Positions 1-13,971 of a stretch of 64,000 nt of DNA are shown one piece after another. The position numbers and the translations under genes are program-made. Origin of the DNA: Closterium sp. Naga37s-1 (taxonomy: Eukaryota; Streptophyta; Zygnematophyceae; Desmidiales; Closteriaceae); NCBI GenBank assembly GCA_947471745.1, contig CANJKZ010000010.1:5389001-5453000 (forward strand), given 5' to 3'. Under the pieces are notes generated by a model, which did no database searches, was not told the DNA's origin, and was given only the letters and a program-made list of their open reading frames with translations. Position 1 is the first letter of the stretch. The number at the start of each line of letters is the position of its first letter.

Positions 1-3
1 CAT
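1..3 (-). CDS. Start codon of an F-box/LRR paralogue, rest off the left edge
   Basis: Bases 1-3 read CAT, an ATG on the minus strand. The following ~110 bases align without large gaps to the upstream side of the F-box/LRR gene that starts at 23233; both contain a CTGATTGAC block and a CTGGAGAGGA block. I infer that a second F-box/LRR gene starts exactly at the window edge and extends leftward. Only its initiator codon and upstream region are visible, so nothing can be said about its protein. Confidence 0.55.
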
Positions 4-1344
4 TCTCGTCTCAGGAATGACCTGCTAAAGCTCTGGTTTCTGCGACGTCTGATTGACCACCAACGCTAATTCTAGGGAAGGGCTGCCTCTGGAGAGGATT
101 GTGATCAGGATTATAACTAAACCAGAACTTCAAGCAGAAGTCTTGTCAATCAGGCGATGAAAATTGAAGGTCCCGACGAGAACGGAGCTTCCCATGCCAC
201 TATTGGTAGTGTGATGGTTATCAGATTTTGGAGGGCAACACCATTCACCACAGGGCGATTTCGTCACTTGATAGTGGGTTGAACGAAACTCTCCTTGGCT
301 CTCGCTTGTGTCATGCGGATGGGTATAATTTCGTTCGAAATGCACAATTTCGATGTTTCTGTACGAACCTAGGTAATCGAAATGACTGGTTGCGAGCAAA
401 ATTTGAAAGCTGGTAACCCCATCAGTTGAGTCGTTCGAGACTCATGAGTGAAGCAAACCAAGCAAACGTCATTCACACCTCTCAACCAAGCTCATTGAAC
501 TGCTGCACCCTCGTTTGGCGCTGCAGCGTGTCATTCCCGCCAAGCTGACACCAAATCAGCCCTCGCCATCATCACGTTCGGCATTTCGCAAGTCGCACGC
601 ACTCGCTCTCTGCGTGACTCCATTCCATACCTCCGTCTCATCTCACATCGCCCCCACATCAAATCGTCAGCACCTGATACCATCCACGCCTCCCACTTCC
701 GCACCGCAGCCGCTCCAGCCTCCCTAACCAGCCCGACGGCCGAACAGGTAGATATTGCTTAAAGCAAGGGTGCACATTCCTAGGGGTGGTTTTTGGGGTT
801 ATTGTCATGTACACCCTTTGATGCCCAGTGATTCGCGAGCGAAAATTGGTTCCGATCGTATGCCTGGTGCGAGGTGACGACACCACACTAGCGATGCCAC
901 TCGAATTCGCCCAGGATTTGGGGGAACGCAAAGGAAGGAATTTAATTTACCACAATAATCGAAAGTGGCTTATTTACCAAAAACTTAGATTTCTAGTTTG
1001 GTGGTTCTGCTTGAATCGAAAGTGGCTTATTTCGTAATCAGGGAACCAGAAGTACGTCGGTTTCATTTAGGCTTAGGCGATACAGAAGGCCTGGTTAATT
1101 TTGCTCTTTCTCTGAAAGGAATTGTACTTGCAGCAATGCCATCATCTCGTCATCGCCCGCACTCGTCGTCGTCCCGCCAGCACGCATTCCTGGCCACTCC
1201 TGCAATAGTCGAAGCCACCTTGTGGTTGGTTCCTCCACCTCTCACCGCATTGTTCTCCTCGTCTCTTTCTGCCACCTGCTGCCGCTCCAAGCTCCGTGCT
1301 CCCCGGCTCATACTCCAGCCTGATTCTTCCCTGCTGGTCGCGGG
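4..1344. promoter_or_regulatory. Divergent intergenic region between F-box/LRR paralogue and E1-E6 gene
   Basis: About 1.3 kb without a convincing gene. The left part is homologous to 23234-23560 (upstream of the F-box/LRR gene) and the right part to the leader of the E1-E6 family. Open frames here are short and resemble no family. It probably contains two divergent promoters and a 5' UTR; no TATA box could be assigned with confidence. Confidence 0.5.
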
Positions 1345-4184
<2,840 letters not shown>

Positions 4185-4496
4185 AGTGGGGAAAGTGGCG
4201 GTGGGGGAATGGGTGGCTGCAAAACGTGCGAGGGAGGATTGGAAGGTGGTGGGAAATGAGAAGCGGTTTCGTGGTCAGGGACCAGGGTGGTTTGCACCAG
4301 GGCAGCAGCTTGGGGCGTCTAAATCAAGCTGTAATGGGAGGGCATGGATGGTGGTATGGGGCGGTGAAGGCACGATGAGACAACACTGCCTGCTTGGCGG
4401 CATCACAAGGTTGGTGATATGGGGGAATTATGGGCTCTGCAATTCTTGATACTGTCGATGCCGCATTGCTGAAGTAGGTAGCAGCAGGGGTTTTGT
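4185..4496. other. Short spacer downstream of copy B
   Basis: Spacer between the E6 stop and the hAT element. Only its last 8 bases, GGTTTTGT (4489-4496), are assignable: they are the left target-site duplication. Confidence 0.6.
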
Positions 4497-4507
4497 TAGG
4501 CTTGGGC

Positions 4508-5325
4508 ATTGACCCGACTCGGGTCGGGTAACCCGACCCGACCCGACCTTTTTGGCAGGTCGGGTCTTTATCTAGCTGAGGACTACCCGGTCGGGTCGGG
4601 TAGGGTCTACCCGTGTCGGGTATTGATTACCCGCTACCCGACCCGTGTATTTAGGGCTATGTTGCGGAAGACGCGTCTAGCGTCTTAGACGGTTGCGTCT
4701 AGACGCAGCGTCTAAGACGCTAGACGCATTTCAGGCCAGATTAGACGCATATTAGACGAAAACCCGGGCAGGCCTAAAAAAAACGTCCGGGCAGCGAAAA
4801 AACCCTCTTATAGGGCGTGGAGAGGGCGGGGAGAAGGACATTGCACACATTTTGGCAAAAAGGGTTGAGGGTTTTTGAAGGAGAATTGAGTTAGCGTGTA
4901 AACCCGAGAAATGAGTTGGACTAGATACGAGGAGCACAGATGAGGTGGTTGTGCTCCTATATGCCTTTGGTGGTGGTCCACAAAGACCTTTGAGGTGGCA
5001 ATTTGGGTTGGGGGTAGGTAACAAAAGTTGGTTGGGGGGGCTGTATTTCATTGTCGAAATGGGTGGGAGGGGGTTCAAATGTTGCGAAATTGAATTTCGC
5101 GTCGAAATCGCGAAATTCAATGTCGCGCACGCGATTTTTTTTCGGGCTGCCCGAAAAAAATTGCCACATGCGTCTAGCGTCTAAACGTGCGTCTTGCGTC
5201 TAGCGTCTAAACGCTGCGTCTAGACGCTAGACGCAGGACGGTCCCTGCGTCTTCCGCAACTGAGATTTAGGGTCGGGTTTTCGATACCCGACGGGTCGGG
5301 TATACCCGACCCGAAAACGGGCCAT
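4508..5325. repeat. Left subterminal ACCCG/CGGGT array (interrupted by the nested element)
   Basis: Many copies of the pentamer ACCCG and its complement fill 4508-4648 and resume at 5273-5325 after the nested insertion. A matching array is at 9660-9838. In other hAT elements, repeated subterminal motifs bind the transposase BED finger; that role here is inference. Confidence 0.85.
4657..5264. mobile_element. Nested non-autonomous hAT-like element, 608 bp
   Basis: ATTTAGGG occurs directly at 4649-4656 and 5265-5272. The bounded segment has ~18-bp terminal inverted repeats (left CTATGTTGCGGAAGACGC; right reverse complement CTCAGTTGCGGAAGACGC, two mismatches). Subterminal zones are packed with GCGTCTAGACGC-type palindromic repeats. 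There is no credible transposase frame, so it would need enzyme in trans. It sits inside the hAT element's left subterminal array and is therefore younger. Confidence 0.88.
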
Positions 5326-5896
5326 TCACCAGTTGGTTGCTCGGGTTACACTACCGTACGTGCCGTGCACAGAGTTACAGCCGTAAAACTCGACATTGTT
5401 CCAACCAAGACACACCACAGAACAGATCCTATCCATCCATCCATCAAAAACCAACCAACCAACTTTCCGCCAACTCTCGAACCTCCTCGTCACTCGCTCA
5501 CTCGTAGCTCCTTAGGTTTTCCCAGCACATAGCCCTTCACGACTTAGCAGCAAAGCAACAACTACAAGTGCAAAGTCTCAAGCTTCTTGCCTATTGTTGT
5601 GAATAAGACTTTCAAAATAGCTCATCAGAACGTTTTAAGAAACGCATACAATGGCGTTTACGGCTAGGAATTTACATACTTAACCTAAGAGCGCCATCAA
5701 AGTGTTTGATTGGCCACTTCTCGCCACCCCACGTCAGCTCCCAGTTTCCAGCACCTTTTACAGCAATGATCGGGGGGTTTCAGTTAGGCTTGTTCCACTG
5801 CGCGCATTAGAGCGATACTACAAGAGCATCGGCGAGGCGCTAGCGGCCTCACTACCAAGCTCCGTAGCGCACACTTCAACGCGTGCCCGTGGCGTC

Positions 5897-8800
5897 ATGC
5901 TCGGCAGTGCTACGCAGGCGGCCGTCGAGTCAGGAGGGGCGGATGCGGCGGCGGAATCTGGGGGGAACGGCTCTGGGTGGGTAAATATTCCCCTTCAACC
6001 GTGGGTTGCGGGGCAACCGCCCGTTGAAAAGGACGGAGAGGATGCATACGTGCCTACAGCAGAGGAGGTGGCAGCTGCAGCAGCGGATTCGGCGGGCGAG
6101 AACGAGGTGGAGGTGGGGGTGGAGGTGGATGAGGAGGGGGTCGGGGAAACTAGTGTAGGACGCGGAGCAAGGAGTGCAAGGGGACGAGGCCGGCGAATGG
6201 GACGGGCTGGCCGCGTGCAGGGTCGTTCGAGCGAAGGAGCAACCGAAGCTCACGGTTCGAGGCGCACCGGCGGTACCTCGAGAGGTGGACGAGGAGGTGG
6301 GAGGGTATCTCGTGTGGCGCAGGGGGGTGGCGACGCTAGAGTGAAGGGTTCAGCCCCAGTAGAGGACGGCCCGTCACGTGCTGACACGCAGCGCAACGAT
6401 GGGGTTGGGGGCACGCCGTTGCGAGCTGGTGGCACCAGTCGTGGCGGAGGGACGTCGGGTGGAAGGCAGCGTAGGACGAAGCGTCAGAGGGAGGTGACGC
6501 CTACGGATCCGGTTGTCGAGGAGTTGGCCGGTAAATCGTACCCGGGGTTACTTGTGGGAATGTTTGGGGATATGGTTGATGATTGCCGTGCGTGTCGTAA
6601 ATGTGGGGACTTGCTTGCTTGGGGGTCGGGTAACACTAGCGCAGGGTGGAGGCACGTGAAACGGAAACACTACCCTAACGTGCAGATTTGGGTTCGTCGG
6701 TTTTTGGATCCTGAGAAGCCAAAGGATCTGCAGTTCCCGCTTGGGGGTTACGGGATGGATGGGAAGGGCCCTGTCGTGCCCGATGGGGATGGAGCGTGGG
6801 AACACGCGGCAAGCTGGCCGAACATCCCAGCCACGGCTACGGGTGGAACCGCGGAGGGGGTGGGGGGGGGCACGAGTGGTGGGATTCGTGCTGCCAGCAT
6901 GTCCTCATACATCACCCCCGGGTGCAGGAGCAGGAGCTGCGCTCTGCCCTGGTGGAGATGTTCGCCGACGCCGATCTGCCATTCCGCCTTGTCGATCGGC
7001 CATCAGTGAGTCTTTCTTTCTGTTCGGCTACAGTATCGCATTGTGCATATCATTGACACTAGATGCATGTTGCGTATCCATTCCTCGAGATATACCCGAC
7101 TCTCCACTCGTAGACCATCCTTGAACAGTGTTTGTCATTCATTCACGTTTCATGGTGGTGCTTCGTCGTTGTCTATTCCATCCCCCAACAGTTCCGTCGA
7201 TTCGTCAAACTGCTGAACCCTGGGGCCGAGCGGTTGCTAGGGACGCGGTATCGGTTGGCACGGGACATGCAGGCATACGCAGATGCCGCCAGGGAAGAGT
7301 TGAAGCAGGAGCTGATTGGTGATGGTCTCGCTGGGCGGCTGTCGCTGAGTACGGACATCTGGACCAGTGAGAACAACCTTGCTTTTATGGTTGTCACCGT
7401 TCACAGGATCACTAAAGACTTCCAGCTGCGGCAGCACATCCTGGATTTCGTGCAGCTGGAGGGGTCACACACCGCGTCGCTGATAGCGAAGACTCTTGAG
7501 GGCATTCTGGCGGAATGGGGACTGACCGAGATGCTGTTCGCTGTCACAACGGATAATGCTGAGAACAACAACAAGGCCATGCGCATGCTTGCAGGGGATC
7601 CAGCTGAGGGTGCGATGGCGAGGATCGAGTTCCCCTTGTTCCACGGAGATCGTCACGTGCGGTAAGTCATTCAACGCGTATCTATGAGGGCATCCTTCGA
7701 CGGGCAGCATGTGCCGCATTACCATATGACTCCCTTCGACTATAACCGTGTCATTTTCGACCTCCCCTCTACCCTATGCTTGTCTGCCATGTTTGCACAG
7801 CTGCATTGCACATGTCATGAACATTGCAGTGCAGGCGGCATTGAAGAAAGATGTGGTGACAGAGGCGCTGAAGCGTCTGCGAGCTGTGTGTTCGTACGTC
7901 GGGTGGTCAGTCCAGCGCTCGGAGAACTTCGCACGGCAGCAGCGCATCTTGCAGCGGCGGGATGATGCACCCGTGCTTCGTCTGATTGGCGACTCGCCGA
8001 CACGATGGGGGTCCACGTATGACATGATCGTTCGCGCGTTGGAGCTGCAGCAGGCACTGGCCTTGCTCCTCATGAGGACAGACGTGAGTGGTGGTGGTAA
8101 TGAGCGTGGAGTGACTGCAGCGATGGGCTGGTTGGTATGGTGTTTTGATGTCGTGATCGTGGTGAAAGGGCATGGTGGGGGGCTGGTTTGGTGGAGAGTG
8201 TGTTGTGACAATAGTGAAGGGTGATGCTTGTGTGTTGAAAGGCTGGGTAACGTATTCGACTATGATTGTTTGGCTAGAATGGCGGCTTAGCACTAATTTT
8301 ACTTTGTTTTGTTTGCCCGTCCACCAGCCCCCACCCCCCCGCCAGATACGCGAACAGCTGGATGGCCTTCGGCTGTCTGACGTGCACTGGGACGCTCTCG
8401 TCGAGCTCAAGGAGTTCCTTGAGCCGTTCAACTCCATCACGAAGGCAGCCGAGGGTTCCTTGTACCCCACGGCTGCCTCAGTCGTGCCGAGCTGCTGGAC
8501 AAGCTGGAAATCTCCTTCCGCAAAGAGGGTGTCACTCCCCTCCGACAGGCTCTCATCACTGCAGCCCTTGACAAGCTCAAGAAGTACAAGTACAGGGAGA
8601 AGGAAGAGCTGGTGGTTGCCACCTTCCTGGACCCCCGCTACAAGACAGTCTTCTTCCAGCTGCCGAAATGGGAGGCGCGCAATGCTGCGCACGTGACAGA
8701 GGTGGGGGGGTGTGCTAGGATGGTGCAGGATGTGGATGAGGGGACGGTGATACGGCTGGTGCGTGCGCGTATGGCCGAGTATCAGGCGCGGGTGAGCAGC

Positions 8801-9307
8801 CGCCGGCAGGGTGGTGAGGTCACGAGCGATATCGGGGGGGCCACTGGGCCTAGCAGCGTGACTGGTGGGGCCTCGGGCACGACGGGGGCTGGTGGAGGTG
8901 GGGGAGGGGGCTTTGAGCACTCCATCTTCGACGAGATGGATGCCCTGGAGGCAGCGGCTGGAGGGGGGGCACAGGATGAGGTGGACCGCTATTTGGCCGA
9001 GCCGAGGCAGAGAGGTGGTTGTTTGCTGGCTTTCTGGCGAGCGAGGGAGGATTTCACAGTTTTGAGAGAGATGGCGCGAGACTATTTGGCTGTGCCCGCA
9101 ACTTCTGCTGCTAGCGAGCGAGCCTTTAGTCAGGGGAGGAACATTATTACATGGCAGCGCCACCGCCTTACTGCTGGCCGCGTACGTGCCGTTATGGCAA
9201 TTAAGTCATGGATGGAGCAGAACACTAGCAGCAGGAGCCTCAACATTGCAGGTGCCGCTCGTGTGCTCGAGGACCTTTGTTATGAGGGTGAGGGTGATGG
9301 GTTCTGA
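5897..9307 (+). pseudogene. hAT transposase (BED zinc finger, hAT dimerisation domain), frame broken twice
   Basis: Exons: 5897-7005, 7192-7661, 7801-8093, 8346-9307, all GT-AG with matching phases. The first in-frame ATG is 5897; an exon further upstream is possible. The N-terminus is low-complexity Gly/Arg-rich, then a BED finger with CRKCGDLLAW...WRHVKRKH. The catalytic core follows (SLSTDIWTSENNLAF, AVTTDNAENNN, DSPTRWGSTYDM) and the hAT dimerisation region near the end (PATSAASERAFSQG, then MAIKSWM). Two one-base shifts are needed: near 6915 in a CCCCCGGG run, before VQEQELRSALVEMF, and near 8488, where restoring one G would continue into ELLDKLEI. Either the gene is recently inactivated or the assembly has homopolymer errors. 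The product would excise and reinsert the surrounding element. Confidence 0.88.
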
Positions 9308-9659
9308 CTTGTGGTTGGTTGTGACTGTGGGCACGATGTTGCTGTGTACCCTGGGGTGTGGGTGTGGCTATTCTGACTGTAGAGGACGCCTTAGACCACA
9401 CGTTGTAGGTGGTTGAACTTTAACATATTTATTGTTACGACATACGGTACAATAATTTATGATAGCATGTGACAGCGATAGGATAGTGCAACTCTATTAT
9501 AACCAACTCTGTGGCAATGTATTCGTGCGAGCGCACGAGTTTGCAAAGAAAGATGTGACACTTCATCTATTCCACAGAAAACTGCAAGCTAATATTATAT
9601 AGGCCCAAAAACAGCAACAAAATTCCTCAGAATGTATATAGGATTTACATGCTTAAATG

Positions 9660-9838
9660 GTATACCCGACCCGTCCTCGGGTATACTCTACCCGACCTCG
9701 GGTAGTTACTACCCGTGGGTTACTAGACGGGTCGGGTACCCAATCTGACCCATCAAACCCGAGGTCGGGTATACCCGACCCGACCCGACTACACCCTCGG
9801 GTACCCCCAAACGGGTCGGGTCGGGTCGGGTCAATGCC
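9660..9838. repeat. Right subterminal ACCCG/CGGGT array
   Basis: Dense direct and inverted ACCCG pentamers immediately inside the right terminal inverted repeat, mirroring the left array. Confidence 0.85.
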
Positions 9839-9846
9839 CAAGCCTA

Positions 9847-10423
9847 GGTTTTGTGATAGCACTTGTTGAAAGAGCAGCACGTGCACTGGTGCGTGGGAGC
9901 AGGTGCAGCAAGGGGGGGGGAGGGGCGGATGAGGCATGAGTGGGAAGGCTGGCTGGCAGACAGGACGCTGTTTGTGGCCTTCCAGTCAATAGAAAAGCTT
10001 ACTATATACGGTAGCTGTTTTATCTCAAAATCACCAAATCACATTCAGAATGACATTGTTGTACGGTAGTTTTCAAGGTCTTCAATGTGACAGCCCAGAA
10101 AGACACGTTTACACGCTCGCTCAACAATCCTCGGAACAGCTCAGCCTTGGATTCCTATAATGCTTGGTGGAATGAGAAACATGATCTTTCAAAATGATGA
10201 CATTGTTGGATCTAATGCCTAAACACAAACTCTTCTAACCAGACACAACCCAAGCTTGATAGCTTGACTTGACGGTCAGGAGGAGCTTGGACGAAGCAGC
10301 ACTGCTGGCGGCACTCCGTTGGAAGTGCTGCTGCGGCCATGCGCCTCTGAGGATGGCATCTGTGGTGCAGCCATGCTTCTGGAGAACACTACTCAGGGTG
10401 TGCCATTTGGGGTGTGTATATTC
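9847..10423. other. Spacer downstream of GGM copy 1
   Basis: Begins with the right target-site duplication. The stretch 10274-10400 (a GAGGAGCTTGGACGAAGCAG block) is homologous to 45612-45700, so this is the conserved 3' flank of the GGM genes. No gene seen. Confidence 0.6.
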
Positions 10424-11887
10424 TCATACCTGCCCCTGCCCAGGGGATGAGGCTACTGTGGTCCGCCCATACTGCCCCCCAGGCCCTCCCAACCCTCCGC
10501 CCATCCCTCCGCCCATCCCACCACCCATCCCTCCGCCCATCCCACCACCCATCCCTCCGCCCATCCCACCACCCATCCCTCCGCCCATCCCCCCACCCAT
10601 CCCTCCGCCCATCCCTCCGCCCATCCCTCCGCCCATCCCCCCGCCCATCCCTCCGCCCATCCCTCCGCCCATCCCAGGTCCACCCTGGCCGGGTGCTGCC
10701 TGCGACCCTGGAGCAAACCACCCTGACCCGCCCATGCTTCCGCCGCCCATGCCTCCGCCGCCCATTCCGCCGCCCATGCCTCCGCCGCCCATGCCTCCGC
10801 CGCCCATGCCTCCGCCGCCCATGCCTCCGCCGCCCATGCCTCCGCCACCCATACCGCCGCCGCCCATTCCTCCCCCGCGGCCCATGCCTCCGCCAATGTT
10901 CCCCCCAGGACCCATGGCTGACTGTGATCCGGGAGCAGAGGATCCAGGTCCGCCCGTGCCTCCCATTCCTCCGCCGCCCATTCCGCCACCGCCCATGCCG
11001 CCACTCCCGCCCATGCCGTCGCCGCCACCCATTCCACCGCCCATGCGGCCGCCGCCCATTCGGCCGCCACCTATGTTCCCCCCAGGACCCATGGCTGATT
11101 GCGATCCGGGAGCAGAGGAACCAGGTCCTCCCATACCCCCTCCAACTCCGCCGTCGCCCATTCCACCGCCGCCCATGCTCCCTCCGCCCACTCCGCCGCC
11201 GCCCATTCCTCCGCCGCCCATTCCGCCGCCGCCCATTCCGCCGCCACTCATGCCACCGCCGCCCATTCCGCCGCCACCCATGCCGCCTCCGCCCATTCCG
11301 CCGCCCCCCATGCTTCCGCCGCCTATTCCGCCACCGCCCATTCCGCCGCCACCCATTCCGCCACCGCCCATTCCGCCGCCGCCCATCCCTCCTCCGCCCA
11401 TTCCGCCGCCGCCCATTCCACCGCCCACCATGCCGCCTCCGCCCATTCCGCCGCCTCCCATGCTGCCGCCGCCCATTCCGCCTCCGCCCATTCCCCCGCC
11501 ACCCATTCCGCCACCGCCCATTCCGCCGCCGCCCATTCCTCCGCCGTCAATTCCGCCGCCACCCATTCCGCCGCCGCCCATTATGCCGCCGCTGATCCCG
11601 CCGCCGCCCATTATGCCGCCGCTGATCCCGCCGCCGCCCATTCCGCCTCCGCCCGTTCCGCCTCCGCTCGTTCCGCCGCTCTGCTGTTGCTGCTGGCCGG
11701 TCGAGCGCCCGCCTTGCGCCCATCCGCGCATCATCCCGCGCAGCTTGTCCGCGCGGAGCCCTGCGGAGAAGCGGAAGGCCATCGCCGTATCGAGAGACGA
11801 GAGCAGGACGAGCGAGAGGAGGAGAAGGGCCGTGCTCAGGTCACGGGAACGACGCTTGCTCGACGAATACGATACTCTCTGCGTCAT
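10424..11887 (-). CDS. Secreted Gly/Met-rich protein, GGM copy 1
   Basis: Uninterrupted 487-codon frame. The N-terminus is a clear signal peptide: basic SSKRRSRD, hydrophobic LSTALLLLSLVLLSSL, likely cleavage after TAMA. A short conserved module follows ([20 protein letters not shown]), then hundreds of residues of GGGM/GGM repeats broken by spacers of the form [17 protein letters not shown]. The same signal peptide and module recur at 28472 and 47153, which fixes the strand; the Pro-rich plus-strand frames here are shadows. The last ~20 codons differ from copy 3, which ends MGGPQ and stop, suggesting a late frameshift. Function unknown; a wall or mucilage structural protein is possible. Regular Met spacing could bind Cu(I), but that is speculation. 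Confidence 0.75.
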   Translation of the reverse strand: MTQRVSYSSSKRRSRDLSTALLLLSLVLLSSLDTAMAFRFSAGLRADKLRGMMRGWAQGGRSTGQQQQQSGGTSGGGTGGGGMGGGGISGGIMGGGGISGGIMGGGGMGGGGIDGGGMGGGGMGGGGMGGGGMGGGGMGGGSMGGGGMGGGGMVGGGMGGGGMGGGGMGGGGMGGGGMGGGGMGGGGIGGGSMGGGGMGGGGMGGGGMGGGGMSGGGMGGGGMGGGGMGGGGVGGGSMGGGGMGDGGVGGGMGGPGSSAPGSQSAMGPGGNIGGGRMGGGRMGGGMGGGDGMGGSGGMGGGGMGGGGMGGTGGPGSSAPGSQSAMGPGGNIGGGMGRGGGMGGGGMGGGGMGGGGMGGGGMGGGGMGGGGMGGGMGGGGMGGGSMGGSGWFAPGSQAAPGQGGPGMGGGMGGGMGGGMGGGMGGGMGGGMGGGMGGGMGGGMGGGMGGGMGGGMGGGMGGGMGGGLGGPGGQYGRTTVASSPGQGQV

Positions 11888-12486
11888 TGTGCTTTTGCAC
11901 TGCCTAGGATGCAGCTAATATTCTCACGGAGAAACAAATCTAGCTGTTCAGGAGCAATCTAGCTTCCAAGGGGCTTGGAAGTGAAGACACGGAAACCTAC
12001 GAGTTCTAAATGAGGCTCAGTGAATCGAAGTGAAGACTGAATGAATGAGTTTCGGAATGCCGCATGCAATTTGTACCGCTCATCGCGTCGCCACCGTTGG
12101 ACAATATTTTTGCGCGGCGCGAGGACTCAAACTGTAAGCAATGGACCAATGAGCAAACAGAGGCTGTCGGCGAGTCAAACACATGAAATTCCAGTCAATG
12201 TCTCTCAAAAAATGTTGACCACTGTAGCTTCACTCCACCCACCTTCAACGAAATTTGAAGAAATTCGAATCCCGTTTTGAATATGACCCGATATAGGATT
12301 AACCTAACCGTACATCAAACATCAATTTCAGACTCTGGTTATCTGTACAGCCTGAGAGAACCTAACCGTGTGTTTTGTTATTCGCACCAGTAACAAGGTG
12401 TCCTTCCACAATAACTCCCGTATTGACAATCTGGTGAGCTCACCCCAAGGGCGCCACGTAAGATGACGCGATCCGCGGCTTGCTCT

Positions 12487-12510
12487 ACCAAGCTGACGTG
12501 GCAAGATGCC
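12487..12510 (+). promoter_or_regulatory. Conserved ACGT-core upstream element
   Basis: ACCAAGCTGACGTGGCAAGATGC-type motif, 23-24 bp, preserved in four diverged upstream regions (here, 23959 with one change in the core, 29088, 47791). Each lies 0.7-1.4 kb upstream of an E1 exon or E1 relic. Function is inferred from conservation and the ACGT core. Confidence 0.45.
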
Positions 12511-13437
12511 AAAGTCGCTCCACGGCAGGGCAGGGGGGCTCAGAAACTAGGCGCGAACGCAGAGGAATTCCGCGAGAGCGATTCCGTTTTGATTCGACGT
12601 CGCGCAGCAACTCTGCTGCGTGCCCCATCGCGTCATGCGCTAACAATACGCGGCGGAGAAGGGAGAGGAAAGAGGATGGGATGATGGTTTAGAGCGCACG
12701 CGCAGCAAGCCACGAGGCTCTGGGATGGGCGATCTCCAATGTCTTTCGTCGCATCGTAGCCGTCCACAGCCGTCCACAGCCGTCCACAGCCGTACACCTC
12801 GAGGTCATCCACCTCGTCGGTCGATCTTTCGCCAAGACTTCTGGTCGCAGCGCTTCTGGACGCGCGGTAAGCCTCAGAAGATCTCCTCTCTCTCGTCGCA
12901 TCGAAGCGCACACCTCGAGTCCATCCATCCACCCTCCCATGTCGTGCCGCTGCCTTGCTCCTTGCTGCGACTCGCAAACTTGCGACTCGCATTGCGTGCA
13001 GTCTCGTTTCTTAGCTCGGCGATGGCGGCAGAGGGACAACAGCGAGACTTGAGCTCCGCCATGCGCAGCTCCGCCGCTCCGCTATCCGCAGCTCCGCCAC
13101 GCGCAGCTGCGCCACGCGCAGCTCTTCAGCGTGCTGCCACCCATGACCCGCGATTGCTGCCATGCTCGCCGTGCGTGCCTCTTCCCCTGCATGTCGCCAC
13201 ATGTCCCCCGCGCTGCCCCGCCCTGCCCCCCACCTGGGCCCCCTTGCCCCCCCCTGCCCTCATTACTATGCCACGTTCGCCTAGTCGCCGTCTCTGCGTC
13301 ACTCCATACCTCCGCGTCTCACACCCTCGCACTTCTTCAGCCGTCCCCATGCCGAGCCCTAACCCCCCTAACCACCCTACCCGTCTTCCCGCTTTCCCAG
13401 TCGCCCCAGGCACTCCCAGCCTTCCCACCCCCACCCT

Positions 13438-13640
13438 CACAAGCTCAGATGTGCCATGCGGCAGGAGAGAGATCCAGTGTGTTGCAGCGTATGTTTTATG
13501 AGAATTCTCAAAAAACATCACAAGCTCAGATGCGCCATGCGGCAGGAGAGATCCAGTGTGGGTTGCTCTAGTCTTTGTCCGCTCACTCGCTTTGTTTGAG
13601 GTTGATTTTGAGAATTCTCAAAAGCAACCTCAAACAAAGC
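13438..13640. repeat. Direct duplication with two TTTTGAG-AATT-CTCAAAA palindromes
   Basis: A ~43-bp segment starting CACAAGCTCAGATG occurs at 13438-13481 and 13519-13560. Between the copies is a 28-bp palindrome with one mismatched pair (13491-13518, centred on GAATTC). A second palindrome, 13589-13640, has 16-bp arms GCTTTGTTTGAGGTTG around TTTTGAGAATTCTCAAAA. Confidence 0.85.
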
Positions 13641-13971
13641 AGGAGAGATCCACTGAACAAGCCAATCCACTGCCCGCCCCGCCGATTCACTGCCGTGTCA
13701 ATCCCTCCCATCCCTCCACCCTCCCACGCTCCCAGCCTTCCCACCACTCACACCACTCCGGCACCTCGTGGTTCTGCCAGCACTCACCGCCTATTTCCCC
13801 TCTGCTCTTACCCCCTCTGCTCTTACTACCTGTGTCCTCCAAGCTCCGTGTTCCCCGGCTGCTCATCCGTCCCTCTCTCCTGGTTCTTCCCTCCCCATCA
13901 CCGTGTGCCTCGAATGGCAGGAGTGGCACGACTGGCTGTGGCGCGGGCAGGGCTGCTGCTAGCAGCGGTTC

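Larger units (their letters stand above)
4497..9846 (+). mobile_element. Autonomous-type hAT DNA transposon with perfect TIRs and 8-bp TSD
   Basis: The left end begins TAGGCTTGGGCATTGACCCG and the right end is its exact reverse complement over 22 bp. GGTTTTGT flanks the element directly at 4489-4496 and 9847-9854, the 8-bp duplication typical of hAT. Both subterminal zones are dense in ACCCG/CGGGT pentamers. Inside is a spliced BED-finger hAT transposase gene (5897-9307). The left subterminal zone is split by a nested 608-bp element. Intact ends suggest a fairly recent insertion, although the transposase frame is broken twice. Confidence 0.95.
11888..13913. promoter_or_regulatory. Divergent intergenic region, GGM copy 1 / E1-type gene
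   Basis: About 2 kb with no supported gene. It contains the conserved upstream module also found near 23959, 29088 and 47791: ACCAAGCTGACGTGGCA (12487-12503), whose TGACGTGG has the ACGT core bound by plant bZIP factors. Further on are a CATCGAAGCGCA block (~12899) and a short CGCCATGCGCAGCTC-type array (13057-13125). Palindrome-bearing local duplications lie at 13438-13640. Confidence 0.55.

Noticed and set aside
4508..4650. ACCCG arrays as satellite or telomere-like DNA
   Set aside because: They lie just inside the hAT terminal inverted repeats at both ends and nowhere else in the window.
4651..4656. TTTAGGG as a telomere-type repeat
   Set aside because: Single occurrences only; at 4649 and 5265 it is the target-site duplication of a nested element.
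7907..9163. 418-codon minus frame across the hAT transposase
   Set aside because: No recognisable features; the plus strand holds the hAT motifs through it.
10269..11918. Pro-rich plus-strand frames (PPPIPPPPM) over the GGM genes
   Set aside because: They are the antisense of the Gly/Met repeats. The minus frames begin with conserved signal peptides in three copies; the plus frames do not share a conserved start.
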